Assembly: GCF_900250115.1 (NCBI RefSeq)
Contig: NZ_LT984805.1
Span: 378,081-442,080 of the forward strand
Source: Cupriavidus taiwanensis
Lineage (GTDB): Bacteria > Pseudomonadota > Gammaproteobacteria > Burkholderiales > Burkholderiaceae
Length of the DNA stretch: 64,000 nucleotides
Direction of reading: 5' to 3'
Part shown: piece by piece, positions 47,593 through 56,433 of the stretch
How positions within the stretch are numbered: the first letter of the stretch is position 1
Layout of the letters: the number at the start of each line of letters is the position of its first letter
The notes under the pieces: generated by a model
Told to the model about the DNA's origin: nothing
What the model saw: the letters and a program-made list of their open reading frames with translations, nothing else
The model's database searches: none
Translations under genes and position numbers: made by a program

Positions 47593-49097
47593 ATGGCGCT
47601 TTTGGAACGCGCAGCGTGGTACGACATTGCCCGCACAACGAACTGGACGCCGACGTACGTCGCCGAGTCCGACCTTTTCCCGGAGGTCATGGCAGGGCAC
47701 AGGGCGTGCCCATGGAAGTCTGGGAAACCTATGACGAGCCCTACAAGACATCGTATCCAGAATATGTCCGCATTCAGCGCGACAAGGACGCTGGCGCCTA
47801 CTCCGTGAAGGCCGCGCTGGAGCGCAGCCGCATGTTCGAGAACGCCGATCCCGGCTGGCTGTCTATCCTGAAGGCACATTACGGCGCCATCGCGCTCGGC
47901 GAATACGCAGCGATGAGCGCCGAGGCACGAATGGCCCGCTTCGGCCGCGCGCCAGGGATGCGCAACATGGCGACGTTTGGCATGCTTGACGAGAACCGTC
48001 ACGGGCAATTGCAACTCTACTTTCCGCACGACTACTGCCCAAAGGATCGTCAGTTTGACTGGGCGCACAAGGCCTATCACACCAACGAATGGGCCGCGAT
48101 CGCTGCCCGCAGTACCTTCGACGACCTATTCATGTCGCGCAGCGCGATCGAGATCGCCGTGATGCTTACGTTTGCCTTCGAAACCGGTTTCACCAACATG
48201 CAGTTCCTCGGGCTGGCGGCCGATGCGGCGGAAGCCGGCGACTTTACGTTCGCCAGCCTCATTTCAAGCATCCAGACGGACGAGTCACGGCACGCGCAGA
48301 TCGGCGGCCCGGCACTGCAGATCCTGCTGGCCAACGGGCGCAAGGAGCAGGCGCAGCAGCTCGTGGACGTGGCCATTGCACGCGCATGGCGCCTGTTCTC
48401 CCTGCTGACCGGCACGTCGATGGACTACGCTACGCCGCTGCAGCATCGCAAGGAGTCATTCAAGGCGTTCGTGACGGAATGGATCGTCGGCCAGTTCGAG
48501 CGCACCCTGATAGACCTCGGTCTCGACCTGCCCTGGTACTGGGACCAGATGATCAATGAGTTCGACTACCAGCACCATGCTTACCAGCTGAGCATCTGGT
48601 TCTGGAGGCCAACCATCTGGTGGAATCCGGCCGCCGGCATGACGCCGGACTGCCGTGATTGGCTCGAAGAAAAGTATTCCGGCTGGAATGACACGTTTGG
48701 CAAGGCCTGGGACGTCATCATCGACAACCTGCTCGCGGGCAGGAAGGAGCTCACCGTCCCCGAGACGTTGCCCATTGTGTGCAACATGAGCCAGTTGCCA
48801 ATCTGCGCGGTGCCGGGCAGTGGCTGGAACGTCAGGGATTATCCGCTCGAGTACAACGGCCGCACGTACCACTTCAATTCCGAGATCGACCGTTGGGTTT
48901 TCCAACAGGACCCCGTGCGTTACCGCGACCACCTGACCCTGGTCGACCGTTTCCTCGCCGGGCACATCCAGCCGCCCGACCTGGGGGGGGCACTCCTGTA
49001 CATGAACCTCGCCCCCGGCGAGATTGGCGACGACGCACACCATTGCGCATGGGTGGCGGCATACCGCCGCCAGCGCGAACAGAACAAGACCGCCTGA
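47593..49097 (+). pseudogene. tmoA: Toluene/aromatic monooxygenase alpha (hydroxylase) subunit with one frameshift
   Basis: About 500 residues, catalytic di-iron subunit of a four-component toluene-4-monooxygenase-type enzyme that hydroxylates aromatic rings. It starts MALLERAAWYDIARTTNWTP TYVAESDLFPEVMAGH. The rest (GVPMEVWETYDEPYKTSYPE..) is in the next frame, a one-base loss near 47,705. Di-iron ligands are all present: Glu in GEYAAMSAEA, Glu and His in LDENRHGQLQ, Glu in TFAFETGFTNMQ, Glu and His in TDESRHAQIG. The C-terminus FLAGHIQPPDLGGALLYMN is normal. The gene equals tbuA1 of the tbu naming. It is non-functional as written, but a single base restores it. Confidence 0.9.
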
Positions 49098-49109
49098 TGC
49101 GGCCATCAG

Positions 49110-49382
49110 ATGGATAATGACATGGCACTGTTTCCAGTGATTTCGAATTTTCAATACGACTTCGTGCTGCAGCTCGTCGCCGTCGATACGGAGAACTCGA
49201 TGGACGAGGTAGCGGCGGCCGCCGCGCACCATTCAGTCGGCCGTCGCGTAGCGCCTCAGCCCGGCAAGGTCTTGCGGGTGCGGCGCCAGGGGAGCGACCA
49301 TTTCTATCCCCGCGACGCCCGGCTCGGCGACACCGATATCAAGCCGATGGAGTCACTCGAATTCATTTTTTGCGATGCATAA
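49110..49382 (+). CDS. tmoB: Toluene monooxygenase gamma subunit
   Basis: 90 residues, or 86 from the ATG at 49122, which better matches relatives beginning MALFPV. Small structural subunit of the hydroxylase with a ubiquitin-like fold. Visible: ISNFQYDFVLQLVAVDTENS, HHSVGRRVAPQPGKVLRVRR, HFYPRDARLGDTDIKPME. It lies 12 bp after tmoA and overlaps tmoC by 8 bp, implying coupled translation. Confidence 0.88.
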   Translation: MDNDMALFPVISNFQYDFVLQLVAVDTENSMDEVAAAAAHHSVGRRVAPQPGKVLRVRRQGSDHFYPRDARLGDTDIKPMESLEFIFCDA

Positions 49383-49725
49383 GGACACCAAAAATTTCCA
49401 GACAGTCTCCACACTCGACGAGCTGTGGGAAGGCGACATGGCCGAGGTCGTGGTGGACAGCCACGTCATCGTACTTGTCCGCCCACGAAGCGGCACGCCA
49501 CGCGCATTCCAAGGCATCTGCCCGCACCAGGACATTCCGCTCGTAGAGGGAAATTTCGACGGGCGCGTACTGATGTGCCGGGCCCACCAGTGGACATTCG
49601 ACGCCAACACAGGCAGGGGCATCAACCCCAGTGGATCCCGTCTCGCAGAGTATGCCATCAGGGTAGATGGTGACGACATACTTATCGCTGTCGAAGGCGT
49701 CGAACCACTGTTCGCCAATTGCTGA
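49375..49725 (+). CDS. tmoC: Rieske-type ferredoxin of the toluene monooxygenase
   Basis: 116 residues, soluble electron carrier between the reductase (TmoF) and the di-iron hydroxylase. The Rieske cluster ligands are intact: Cys49 and His51 in CPHQDIPL, Cys68 and His71 in CRAHQW. LFANC ends the protein. The start overlaps the end of tmoB. It is fully intact although neighbouring tmoA, tmoE and tmoF are not. Confidence 0.92.
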   Translation: MHKDTKNFQTVSTLDELWEGDMAEVVVDSHVIVLVRPRSGTPRAFQGICPHQDIPLVEGNFDGRVLMCRAHQWTFDANTGRGINPSGSRLAEYAIRVDGDDILIAVEGVEPLFANC

Positions 49726-49744
49726 TATTGCAAAGGAATCGATC

Positions 49745-50062
49745 ATGAGCAGGGATCACAACACCGCCGAGGCGTACCGAAATAACCGCGTCGGCCCCGT
49801 GCTTCGCGCCAGCAGCATCACGTCCGGCGTCATCGAGGCCGCGCGGGAAGACAATCCGGGTAAGGAGATCCGTGTCGACGACAAGCTCGCATACGTGCGC
49901 ATCGACACCGACGGCGAACTGATCCTGCGCCGAGCTACGCTGGAGGATACGCTGGGCCGCCCGTTCAGGATGTCCGAGCTGGAGGTCAACCTCAGCTCGT
50001 TCGCGGGCCGCATCGAGACCACGGACGACTACGTCCTCTTCTATTACAAAAAGACGCTGTAA
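49745..50062 (+). CDS. tmoD: Toluene monooxygenase effector (regulatory) protein
   Basis: 105 residues from ATG 49745, with AAAGGA upstream. MmoB/DmpM-family coupling protein without cofactor; it binds the hydroxylase and tunes turnover. Hallmarks: NRVGPVLRASSITSGVIEAA, DKLAYVRIDTDGELILRRAT, RPFRMSELEVNLSSFAGRIE and DDYVLFYYKKTL. Intact. Confidence 0.92.
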   Translation: MSRDHNTAEAYRNNRVGPVLRASSITSGVIEAAREDNPGKEIRVDDKLAYVRIDTDGELILRRATLEDTLGRPFRMSELEVNLSSFAGRIETTDDYVLFYYKKTL

Positions 50063-50074
50063 CCGGAGACGAGC

Positions 50075-51072
50075 ATGACTACTCAACCGGACGTCCTCAA
50101 GCCGCTAAAGACCTGGAGCCACCTGGCCGCGCGGCGGCGCAAACCAAGCGAGTACGAGATCGTCTCGACGAATCTGCACTACACGACCGACAACCCCCAC
50201 GCGCCGTTCGAACTCGATCCGAATTTCGAGATGGCGCAGTGGTTCAAGCGTCACCGCAACGCCTCGCCGCTGAAACACGCTGACTGGAACGCCTTTCGGG
50301 ACCCCGACGAGCTCGTCTACCGCACCTACAACATTCTGCAGGACGGTCAGGAAACCTATGTGTCCGGTCTGCTGGACCAATTTTCCCAGCGCGGCCACGA
50401 CTCCATGCTGGAGCACTCCTGGGCCGGCACGCTGGCGCGACTGTACACGCCGGCACGTTATCTGTTCCACACACTGCAAATGGGATCGGCCTACGTGACG
50501 CAGATGGCCCCGCCTCCACGATCTCGAACTGCGCCGCCTACCAGACCGCCGACTCGCTGCGTTGGCTCACCCACACCGCGTATCGAACGCGAGAGCTGTC
50601 TCAGATCTTCAGCGACGTGGGCTTTGGCACCGACGAGCGCAGATGCTGGGAGCAAGATCCGGCCTGGCAGGGTTGGCGCAAGCTGGCCGAACACGCGCTC
50701 GTTGCATGGGACTGGGCAGAGTCCTTCGTCGCCTGCAGTCTAGTATTGAAGCCGGCGATGGAGGAAGTGGTCTTGCGCGGGCTTGGCGAGGCGGCGCGCC
50801 ACAACGGCGACACCCTGCTCGGCTTGCTGACTGACGCGCAGCTTGCCGACGCCCAGCGGCACCGGCGCTGGGCCGGCGCGCTCGTCCGCATGGCCCTGGA
50901 GACCCCAGGCAATCGTGACGTGCTGGCCGGCTCGATTTCCCGGTGGGCGGGGCTCGCGGACGATGCGATTGCGGCCTACGGCGCGGCGTTGCCCGACGCG
51001 CCGAACACGAAGGCACGTGCCTGCGCGGCCGTGCGCGATTTCTGGGACATCATCGGCCTGGCGGGCCTGTAA
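50075..51072 (+). pseudogene. tmoE: Toluene monooxygenase beta (hydroxylase) subunit with one frameshift
   Basis: About 330 residues, non-catalytic partner of TmoA. The first 145 residues (LKTWSHLAARRRKPSEYEIV, FELDPNFEMAQWFKRHRNAS, DELVYRTYNILQDGQETYVS, HTLQMGSAYVTQMAP) read normally. Near 50,510 one G is missing in what should be CCGGCC, and the correct continuation (STISNCAAYQTADSLRWLTH, RELSQIFSDVGFGTDERRCW, FVACSLVLKPAMEEVVLRGL, CAAVRDFWDIIGLAGL) is in the next frame. One base would restore it. Confidence 0.88.
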
Positions 51073-51125
51073 CGCAAGAAGTGTCGGGAGATGCGACTCG
51101 ACAGCCAGCATTGGAGCCCTATGAA

Positions 51126-51466
51126 ATGCCAGATCGATCCGAAGGCGGCGCGACGTTCACCGTAGACGCGGAAGAAGACACTCTGCTGCGCAGCCCCGCG
51201 CGCCGGCATGACCTGCCAGCGGCGGTTCGAGGCGCGTCCACTTCTTCTATGGCGCCCGGCGCTCCTATCGACGTCCTGGAGAAACTCGCCGAAGACGAGC
51301 GCCTTGCGCGCTGTCGGTGGTACTGTCCGTACCGCAGAGCGCCTGGAAGAGTCCAACGGGTTTTCGAGCGTACGCTGACAGCTCGGCTCGGCAGTTACGA
51401 CTTCTATATTTGCAGGCCTCCTTGAGCGAAACCGCGCAGGTGCTCCCGATGCACCAGGTGCGGACC
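51126..51466 (+). pseudogene. tmoF: Remnant of the toluene monooxygenase NADH reductase
   Basis: Located where tmoF is expected. N-terminal scrap MPDRSEGGATFTVDAEEDTL LRS resembles the start of the chloroplast-type ferredoxin domain. It is followed at once by C-terminal reductase pieces in several frames: VHFFYGARRSYR, DVLEKLAEDERLA, ALSVVLSVPQSAWKSPTGF, LGSYDFYIC.PP and LSETAQVLPMHQVRT. The [2Fe-2S] cysteines, the FAD domain and most of the NAD domain, over 200 residues, are missing. The end is cut by an IS at 51467. Not functional. Confidence 0.7.
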
Positions 51467-51542
51467 CAATCCACCCAAGTTTAGCCGTCAATAGAATCGC
51501 GATTTGCCCCCGCGAACGCTTGACATGTGACGAGGTTCGAGC

Positions 51543-51592
51543 GGCCGCCGCCCTGCTTGCGCTGGCTGTTTAGCGCAAGCAGGGCGGCGGCC
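51543..51592. repeat. Perfect 21-bp inverted repeat before an IS4 transposase start
   Basis: Arms 51543-51563 and 51572-51592 are exact complements (GGCCGCCGCCCTGCTTGCGC.. / ..GCGCAAGCAGGGCGGCGGCC) with an 8-nt loop, ending 36 bp before the transposase ATG at 51629. In RNA it would be extremely stable and could block translation or transcription entering from outside. Confidence 0.75.
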
Positions 51593-51628
51593 AATAGAGG
51601 ATCGCTTCTCGATCTTCGCTTGGCTCTC

Positions 51629-52867
51629 ATGCCCCTGACCGATTTGTTCGCTTCGCTTACCGAATATCTGCACACCAAGGTCTTTCACGATCTTGCTCGC
51701 CATCCCGAACGACCCTCCGCATTCACCCGTCAGCGCAAGCTCACTCTGCCGACACTGATCGCCTTCATGCTTGGCAACTTGCGCATGGGCGTACAAGCCG
51801 AACTCGATCAATTCTTCGCCGCGCTCGCGCGCCAGAACATCTTGCGCCGTTGCGTCAGTGAACAAGCCTTCGCCCAGGCTCGCAGCAAACTCAGCGGCGA
51901 TGTCTTTGCTCACCTCAATGACTGGCTGCTTCGGCAGGTGTCAGACCATTTGCCGCGCTGGCATGGCTTTCGGCTAGTCGCCGCGGACGCCTCACACCTG
52001 CGTTTCGCCATCCGCCACAGCCATCTGCCTCGAGCCGCCACTCGCGATCAACTCGCCTTCGGCCTATACCTGCCCGGGGCCGAGATCATGCTCGCCGCCT
52101 CACTGCACAGCGTGCACGAGAACGAACGCCAGATCCTGTTCGAGCATCTGGACCGCCTGCAATCCGACGACTTGCTCTTGCTCGATCGCGGCTACCCCGC
52201 CCGCTGGCTGGTGGCCGTGCTCAACCAACGAAAAATCCCTTTCTGCATGCGCGCCGACGGTAGCGGCTTTGCTGCCGTGCGGCACTTCGTCCGCTCCGGT
52301 CGCGACGAGGCCATCGTCACGCTCCCGGCTCCAGCCCGAAATGACGCGCGCGACTATGAGTGTGCGGCTACTCCGCAGACCGTCCGGCTGATCCGGCAGA
52401 TCTCGCCAGCCGGCAAGGTGCGCGTGCTCATCACCAATCTGCTCGACATGCACCACTATCCGGCTGCCACCTTCCGCGATCTCTATCACCAGCGCTGGCG
52501 CCTCGAGGAGGCGTTCAAACGCCTCAAACACCGCATGGCACTCGAACATCTGTCCGGCCTCTCGCAGTTGGCCGCCAGGCAGGACTTCGGCGCCAAAATC
52601 CTATGTGACAACCTGCACGCCCTATGCTGCCTCACCGCCGCGCAGGAACATGACATTGACTCGGACCATCGGATCAACCGTACCTACGCCATTACCGCGC
52701 TCAAACCTGTCCTGCCTGCGGTTCTGCTCGGCCTGCGCTGGGCCAGGGCTGCTCTGAATGAGACCTTGGCCTTGATCGCAACACGTATCCATCGCGTGCG
52801 ACCGGATCGCGCCAAGCCCCGTCCGCCTCGCCAGAAGCCTCATCATGCTGCCTATAAGGCTTGTTGA
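51629..52867 (+). CDS. IS4-family transposase
   Basis: 412 residues from ATG 51629 (MPLTDLFASLTEYLHTKVFH); the open frame reaches back to 51527 through the hairpin, which is unlikely to be coding. Catalytic region: Asp in LVAADASHLRFAIR, Asp in LLLLDRGYPARWLV and the YREK signature YHQRWRLEEAFKRLKHR. The C-terminus is basic. Intact. Confidence 0.9.
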   Translation: MPLTDLFASLTEYLHTKVFHDLARHPERPSAFTRQRKLTLPTLIAFMLGNLRMGVQAELDQFFAALARQNILRRCVSEQAFAQARSKLSGDVFAHLNDWLLRQVSDHLPRWHGFRLVAADASHLRFAIRHSHLPRAATRDQLAFGLYLPGAEIMLAASLHSVHENERQILFEHLDRLQSDDLLLLDRGYPARWLVAVLNQRKIPFCMRADGSGFAAVRHFVRSGRDEAIVTLPAPARNDARDYECAATPQTVRLIRQISPAGKVRVLITNLLDMHHYPAATFRDLYHQRWRLEEAFKRLKHRMALEHLSGLSQLAARQDFGAKILCDNLHALCCLTAAQEHDIDSDHRINRTYAITALKPVLPAVLLGLRWARAALNETLALIATRIHRVRPDRAKPRPPRQKPHHAAYKAC

Positions 52868-52892
52868 TGCTTACAGTAACTTGGGTGGATTG

Positions 52893-53389
52893 ATTTCTCC
52901 CCCCCGGGATGTCGGATGGGATCGTTGAAGAATTGAGTAATCGCTATATTATTGACGCGCTCCGGCGACATAAGGTCAACGTCAGGGATATTTCGCTCAT
53001 TATCGATGCAGCACCCGCCTCACACGAAGCATGTCAAGTATTTTCGATTCCCACTGCCTACCCAACATTGCGCCGCCTCTACAGCCTGAAAGCGAATAGT
53101 CCTACAACGTCAGTTATTGGCGTGGTCGAATCCCCGTTCGATCGGCTAGCTTGCTCTGCGAGCTTTGAAGCGACCTACTAAATCATGCCGCGTCGACCCT
53201 CGTCGTGATCAGCCTATTGACTCCCACACATGCTCGATATTGAAGTTCAGGAAGAGCCGCCTCATCACCGCATTGCCCCAACAATTTCCCTTTCGGCTGA
53301 TGCTGAAAATCTCCTGATGCTACCTGTGCATGGCTTAATATTCATCGCTCACCTACCGGGCAGCTTAGACCGGTCGTCGCAAGTACAGA
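52893..53389. other. About 500 bp with one short unassigned frame
   Basis: A 90-codon + frame at 52909-53181 (MSDGIVEELSNRYIIDALRR..) starts directly after the IS end and matches nothing I know. It may be the end of a truncated gene or chance. No other feature seen. Confidence 0.3.
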
Positions 53390-53560
53390 AGACTGGGCAG
53401 ATTGCAGATTTTCATCTACGGCTTTGGCGGGTGTCGCCAACCAAGCGATTTTTCGAGGTCTGCTATTCAGCTCATTGGCAACGGCCTGAATCTCTCGAGT
53501 GCTCCAATGGGCCAGGACAACCGCTCGACCCGTTCGTGACAGGAAGGTTACTTTCAAGCG
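53390..53560 (-). pseudogene. IS30-family transposase C-terminal scrap
   Basis: Minus-strand STREIQAVANELNSRPRKIA WLATPAKAVDENLQSAQ resembles the LNxRPRKxLxWxTPxE ending of IS30 transposases. It is in a different frame from the residues before it. No other part of the element is seen nearby. Confidence 0.55.
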
Positions 53561-54360
53561 GCGTCCGAGCGGATCTGTACAACCTTGCCCCATGGCGTTA
53601 GTTCGGCGACGCGGGTGAAGTGGGAGGCGAGCAAATACGCCGCAGGTAAGCCTCCGAATCGAGATCATTCAGGTTGGCTAGAGCCACCGCCGAATAGACG
53701 GCGGCGCCGCGTTCGCTGCTACGTCCGTTGTCGACTGACTTAATGCGCAGCCCATCGGCTTCGTGGTATCGCTTTTGGACGATACCTTGCTCAGCGCCGA
53801 GCGTAGCCAGACCTCGAAGGCTTACGCCCGTTCCTGTCGGACACGCTTTCGCTCGTAGGGCGCTTCTCGCGGATGTCAGCGTCGTTCCTGCGTGCCAGGA
53901 GAGATAGTGGATCTTTCGTCTAGCATGGGCAAGACATCCAACCCCTGAACATGGCGTCTTTATAAATGGAGTTGTAGCTTGCGACCGTGTCGGTGCAGAA
54001 TTCTTCTGAAGCCTTTCACCAGGGCCGAGTTCTGCGGGAAGAGCGGATCTGAGTTCCTCCCTGACATACGTTCATCGAGGTGCCAAGCGGAGCCCGGTGC
54101 GACGCGTCCGGCGTTCGCCCGACGGGGAAACTGCGCGCCAAACCAGTCACACCAGTTCCGCACCCACTCGGTGTTGAAGCTCACCCCGCACTGGATGTGA
54201 AGCTGTAATGCGTTGTATCGTGGCTCATCTGAACTGAGTCTGGAAAACCGGAAGTCGCCAAACACCCAGACTTCCAAGAGCTCAGCCGGATGAAAACCCA
54301 TAAGAATGCCAACCTTCGCCCGCCGACCCGAGATCCAAGACATCACCGAACATGGTCTGA
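53561..54360. other. 800 bp of uncertain content
   Basis: One minus-strand frame of 128 codons (53960-54346) has some coding character (VWVFGDFRFSRLSSDEPRYN, SFNTEWVRNWCDWFGAQF), but I recognise no family and its start is doubtful. The remainder shows only short frames. It is probably degraded coding or IS sequence. Confidence 0.3.
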
Positions 54361-54745
54361 GTGTCCCGAAGCAACCGCTTAGCCATTGCGTTACAGCACC
54401 GACGGCTCAAGTGGCTGGGCCGTTGTCTGGCCGGTAGCGTGCCGACGCTTCGTCCCGGCCGGGCCGCTCGCCGTGGAGGACCCGTCCAAGGCCCTGTTGA
54501 TCGTGGAGTTGAGCCAACGGCGTATGCTCCAGCGGCAAATCGCCCGCAATGTTGGTGTTTCCGAACCCACTGTAGCCGGTGCTCGCGCGCGCTAGCCTGT
54601 CCAGGCTCGCGGGTCTTCAGCCACGCGAGCCCGTCATGCGCTTTGAACAGGCCGCTCCGGGTGACCTGCTGCACATCAATACCAAGCTCGGTCGCATTTG
54701 AGCGGCCCAGCCACCGCGTGACCGGCAACTCCGCGATTCAATTGG
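54361..54745 (+). pseudogene. IS481-family transposase N-terminal fragment, frameshifted
   Basis: Pieces LIVELSQRRMLQRQIARNVG then VSEPTV (helix-turn-helix), ARLSRLAGLQPREPVMRFEQ and AAPGDLLHINTKLGRI match the start of IS481 transposases, where the last segment holds the first catalytic Asp (here Asn in HIN). Frameshifts separate the pieces and the core is missing. Confidence 0.68.
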
Positions 54746-54802
54746 CAGCAACACAAGTGCGACAAGCCGTCATGAGGTGTGCACCGCACTTAATCGATAA
54801 CC

Positions 54803-55654
54803 TTAATTCCGTACGCCACTTCCGACCGTCGCTTTGCGCCAGCGGCTTTGGTCAAAAGGAAACATAAGGTAATCGCGCACCGTGATCGGTTCAGACTGGC
54901 TTGCGAGGCCAACTTCCGGCCACTCGTCCTTTGTCGGCCAGTACGCCGTACGGAAAATCGTGTCCCAGAGCGTCGTAAATGTCCCGAAGTTTCGGCCCCT
55001 GTGACGCGCTTCTATTGAATGGTGAATACGATGGAACTTGCCATCCCCGACGATGTATCGTAGCAGCCCAAGATGAATTCGCGTGCTCGAGTGAGACAAG
55101 TGGACCTGAAAGGCAATCAGCGTCAGGGCAACAGTTGGCACGACGCCAGATTCGAAGCGGATCAGAGCGAGCGGCATTGCGACGAAAAAAGCATAAATAA
55201 GCGGCTCAGATAAGTGATGAGCACAATTCCAAGCCGTCAGTTCGCGGATAGAATGATGGGTGGCGTGCATGCGCCACAGGAATGGAATAGCATGCTGTGC
55301 ACGGTGCATCCAGTAGCGGAAGAAATCAGCGGCAATTGCGACTAGAACGCCTGAAAGAACGCCGAAGCCCGCGCTAATAATTGCGTTGTCAGAGTGAAAC
55401 AACGTCCCGAAATTCACCGTCAGGAGCGGCTTGACCCCTAACCATTCAAGAGCCACAGCGTAGACGTGCCAGACAACTGCAGCGAACCCAAGGCGAATGA
55501 TCCAATTTCGTACTCCGCGAACATATGACGCAAAACTGTATCGATAAGCCGGAAACATCAGCTCGAGCGCGACACAGACGGTAGCGAATATCGCTACGAA
55601 CTTGAACGAGTTTACGAAAAACCCGGCCATCTGATTTACATCAAAAAGGTGCAA
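54803..55654 (-). CDS. Fatty acid hydroxylase / sterol desaturase family membrane protein
   Basis: 283 residues. Several hydrophobic segments (about 12-34, 52-70, 92-112, 152-186) and three histidine clusters of the di-iron membrane oxygenase superfamily: HRAQH (117-121), HATHH (130-134) and FHRIHH (208-212), with a further HH at 146-147. Such enzymes insert oxygen or double bonds into lipids or small hydrophobic molecules at the membrane. The gene is intact and stands alone between IS remnants and unassigned DNA. Substrate cannot be predicted. Confidence 0.9.
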   Translation of the reverse strand: MHLFDVNQMAGFFVNSFKFVAIFATVCVALELMFPAYRYSFASYVRGVRNWIIRLGFAAVVWHVYAVALEWLGVKPLLTVNFGTLFHSDNAIISAGFGVLSGVLVAIAADFFRYWMHRAQHAIPFLWRMHATHHSIRELTAWNCAHHLSEPLIYAFFVAMPLALIRFESGVVPTVALTLIAFQVHLSHSSTRIHLGLLRYIVGDGKFHRIHHSIEARHRGRNFGTFTTLWDTIFRTAYWPTKDEWPEVGLASQSEPITVRDYLMFPFDQSRWRKATVGSGVRN

Positions 55655-56433
55655 TTGTCTACTCCGTCAACGAGGCTGTATGCTTTCTGGTGGAGATTTT
55701 AGGCCAATGGAAACGCGATATGTCGCTCAAGCCATTTTCGCTCGGATCGCGCGCACAAAAACCAAGCAATCTTGACGTTACATTCCATGGCGTATTCACA
55801 CAGAGATCTGCCACCGTTGGAATCTATCACGGATAGGTCGACATTTCTCGAAGTTTGGCAATCGATTGTTTGGATGGGACTCATTCGAATCCCAAATGAC
55901 TCTCACACCTCCGCAGTTCTGGTCTACGCCGGAATCTCAGAAAATCCCGCCATAACGGCAAACGGGTTATGACGCAGGGCCGCTGTTCGATGAGGATTGT
56001 CGAAAAGGTGGCGGCGATCCTGACAGTATCGACAGACCCAATGTAGATTGGCTGGACCGGATCCAGATGTCGCTGAAGGCCGCCAGCGCCACATCGTACT
56101 AGCCATCGGTGTTGGTCGAGCGCATGGGCGTTCAAGTTTGGAGACGAGCCCGCCCAGGCCGCACACGCCGATGCCGGCCTTGAATACCGTTACGCCACCT
56201 GACAGATTGACCGCGAAGAAGAACGCCTTGGTCGGGACCATGTGCGACAGGATCGTTCTCGCGATCGCATTGCTTGCATTGATTCAGCGCGTTGAAGTTC
56301 GATATCTTTAAAACTCAAAGCCGAAATGCAAGACCTCGAATTTTCGGCCTCAGTGTGCGAGAACGGGTAGTTGAGGATATCTCCGACCGGACACGGTTCC
56401 AGGCCGGCATGGAGCGTTTAGCTTGGGAACTAA
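55655..56433. other. About 780 bp without a recognisable gene
   Basis: A minus-strand frame at 55924-56241 has some hydrophobic content (KAFFFAVNLSGGVTVFKAGI) but no recognised family. Otherwise nothing seen up to the IS5 terminus at 56434. Confidence 0.3.

Larger units (their letters stand above)
51467..52892 (+). mobile_element. IS4-family element (second type), complete
   Basis: Inverted ends CAATCCACCCAAGTTTA and CAATCCACCCAAGTTAC (reverse complement of the right end), about 1426 bp, inserted at the end of the tmoF remnant. No matching target duplication could be seen. It contains one intact transposase gene preceded by a very strong hairpin. Confidence 0.88.
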
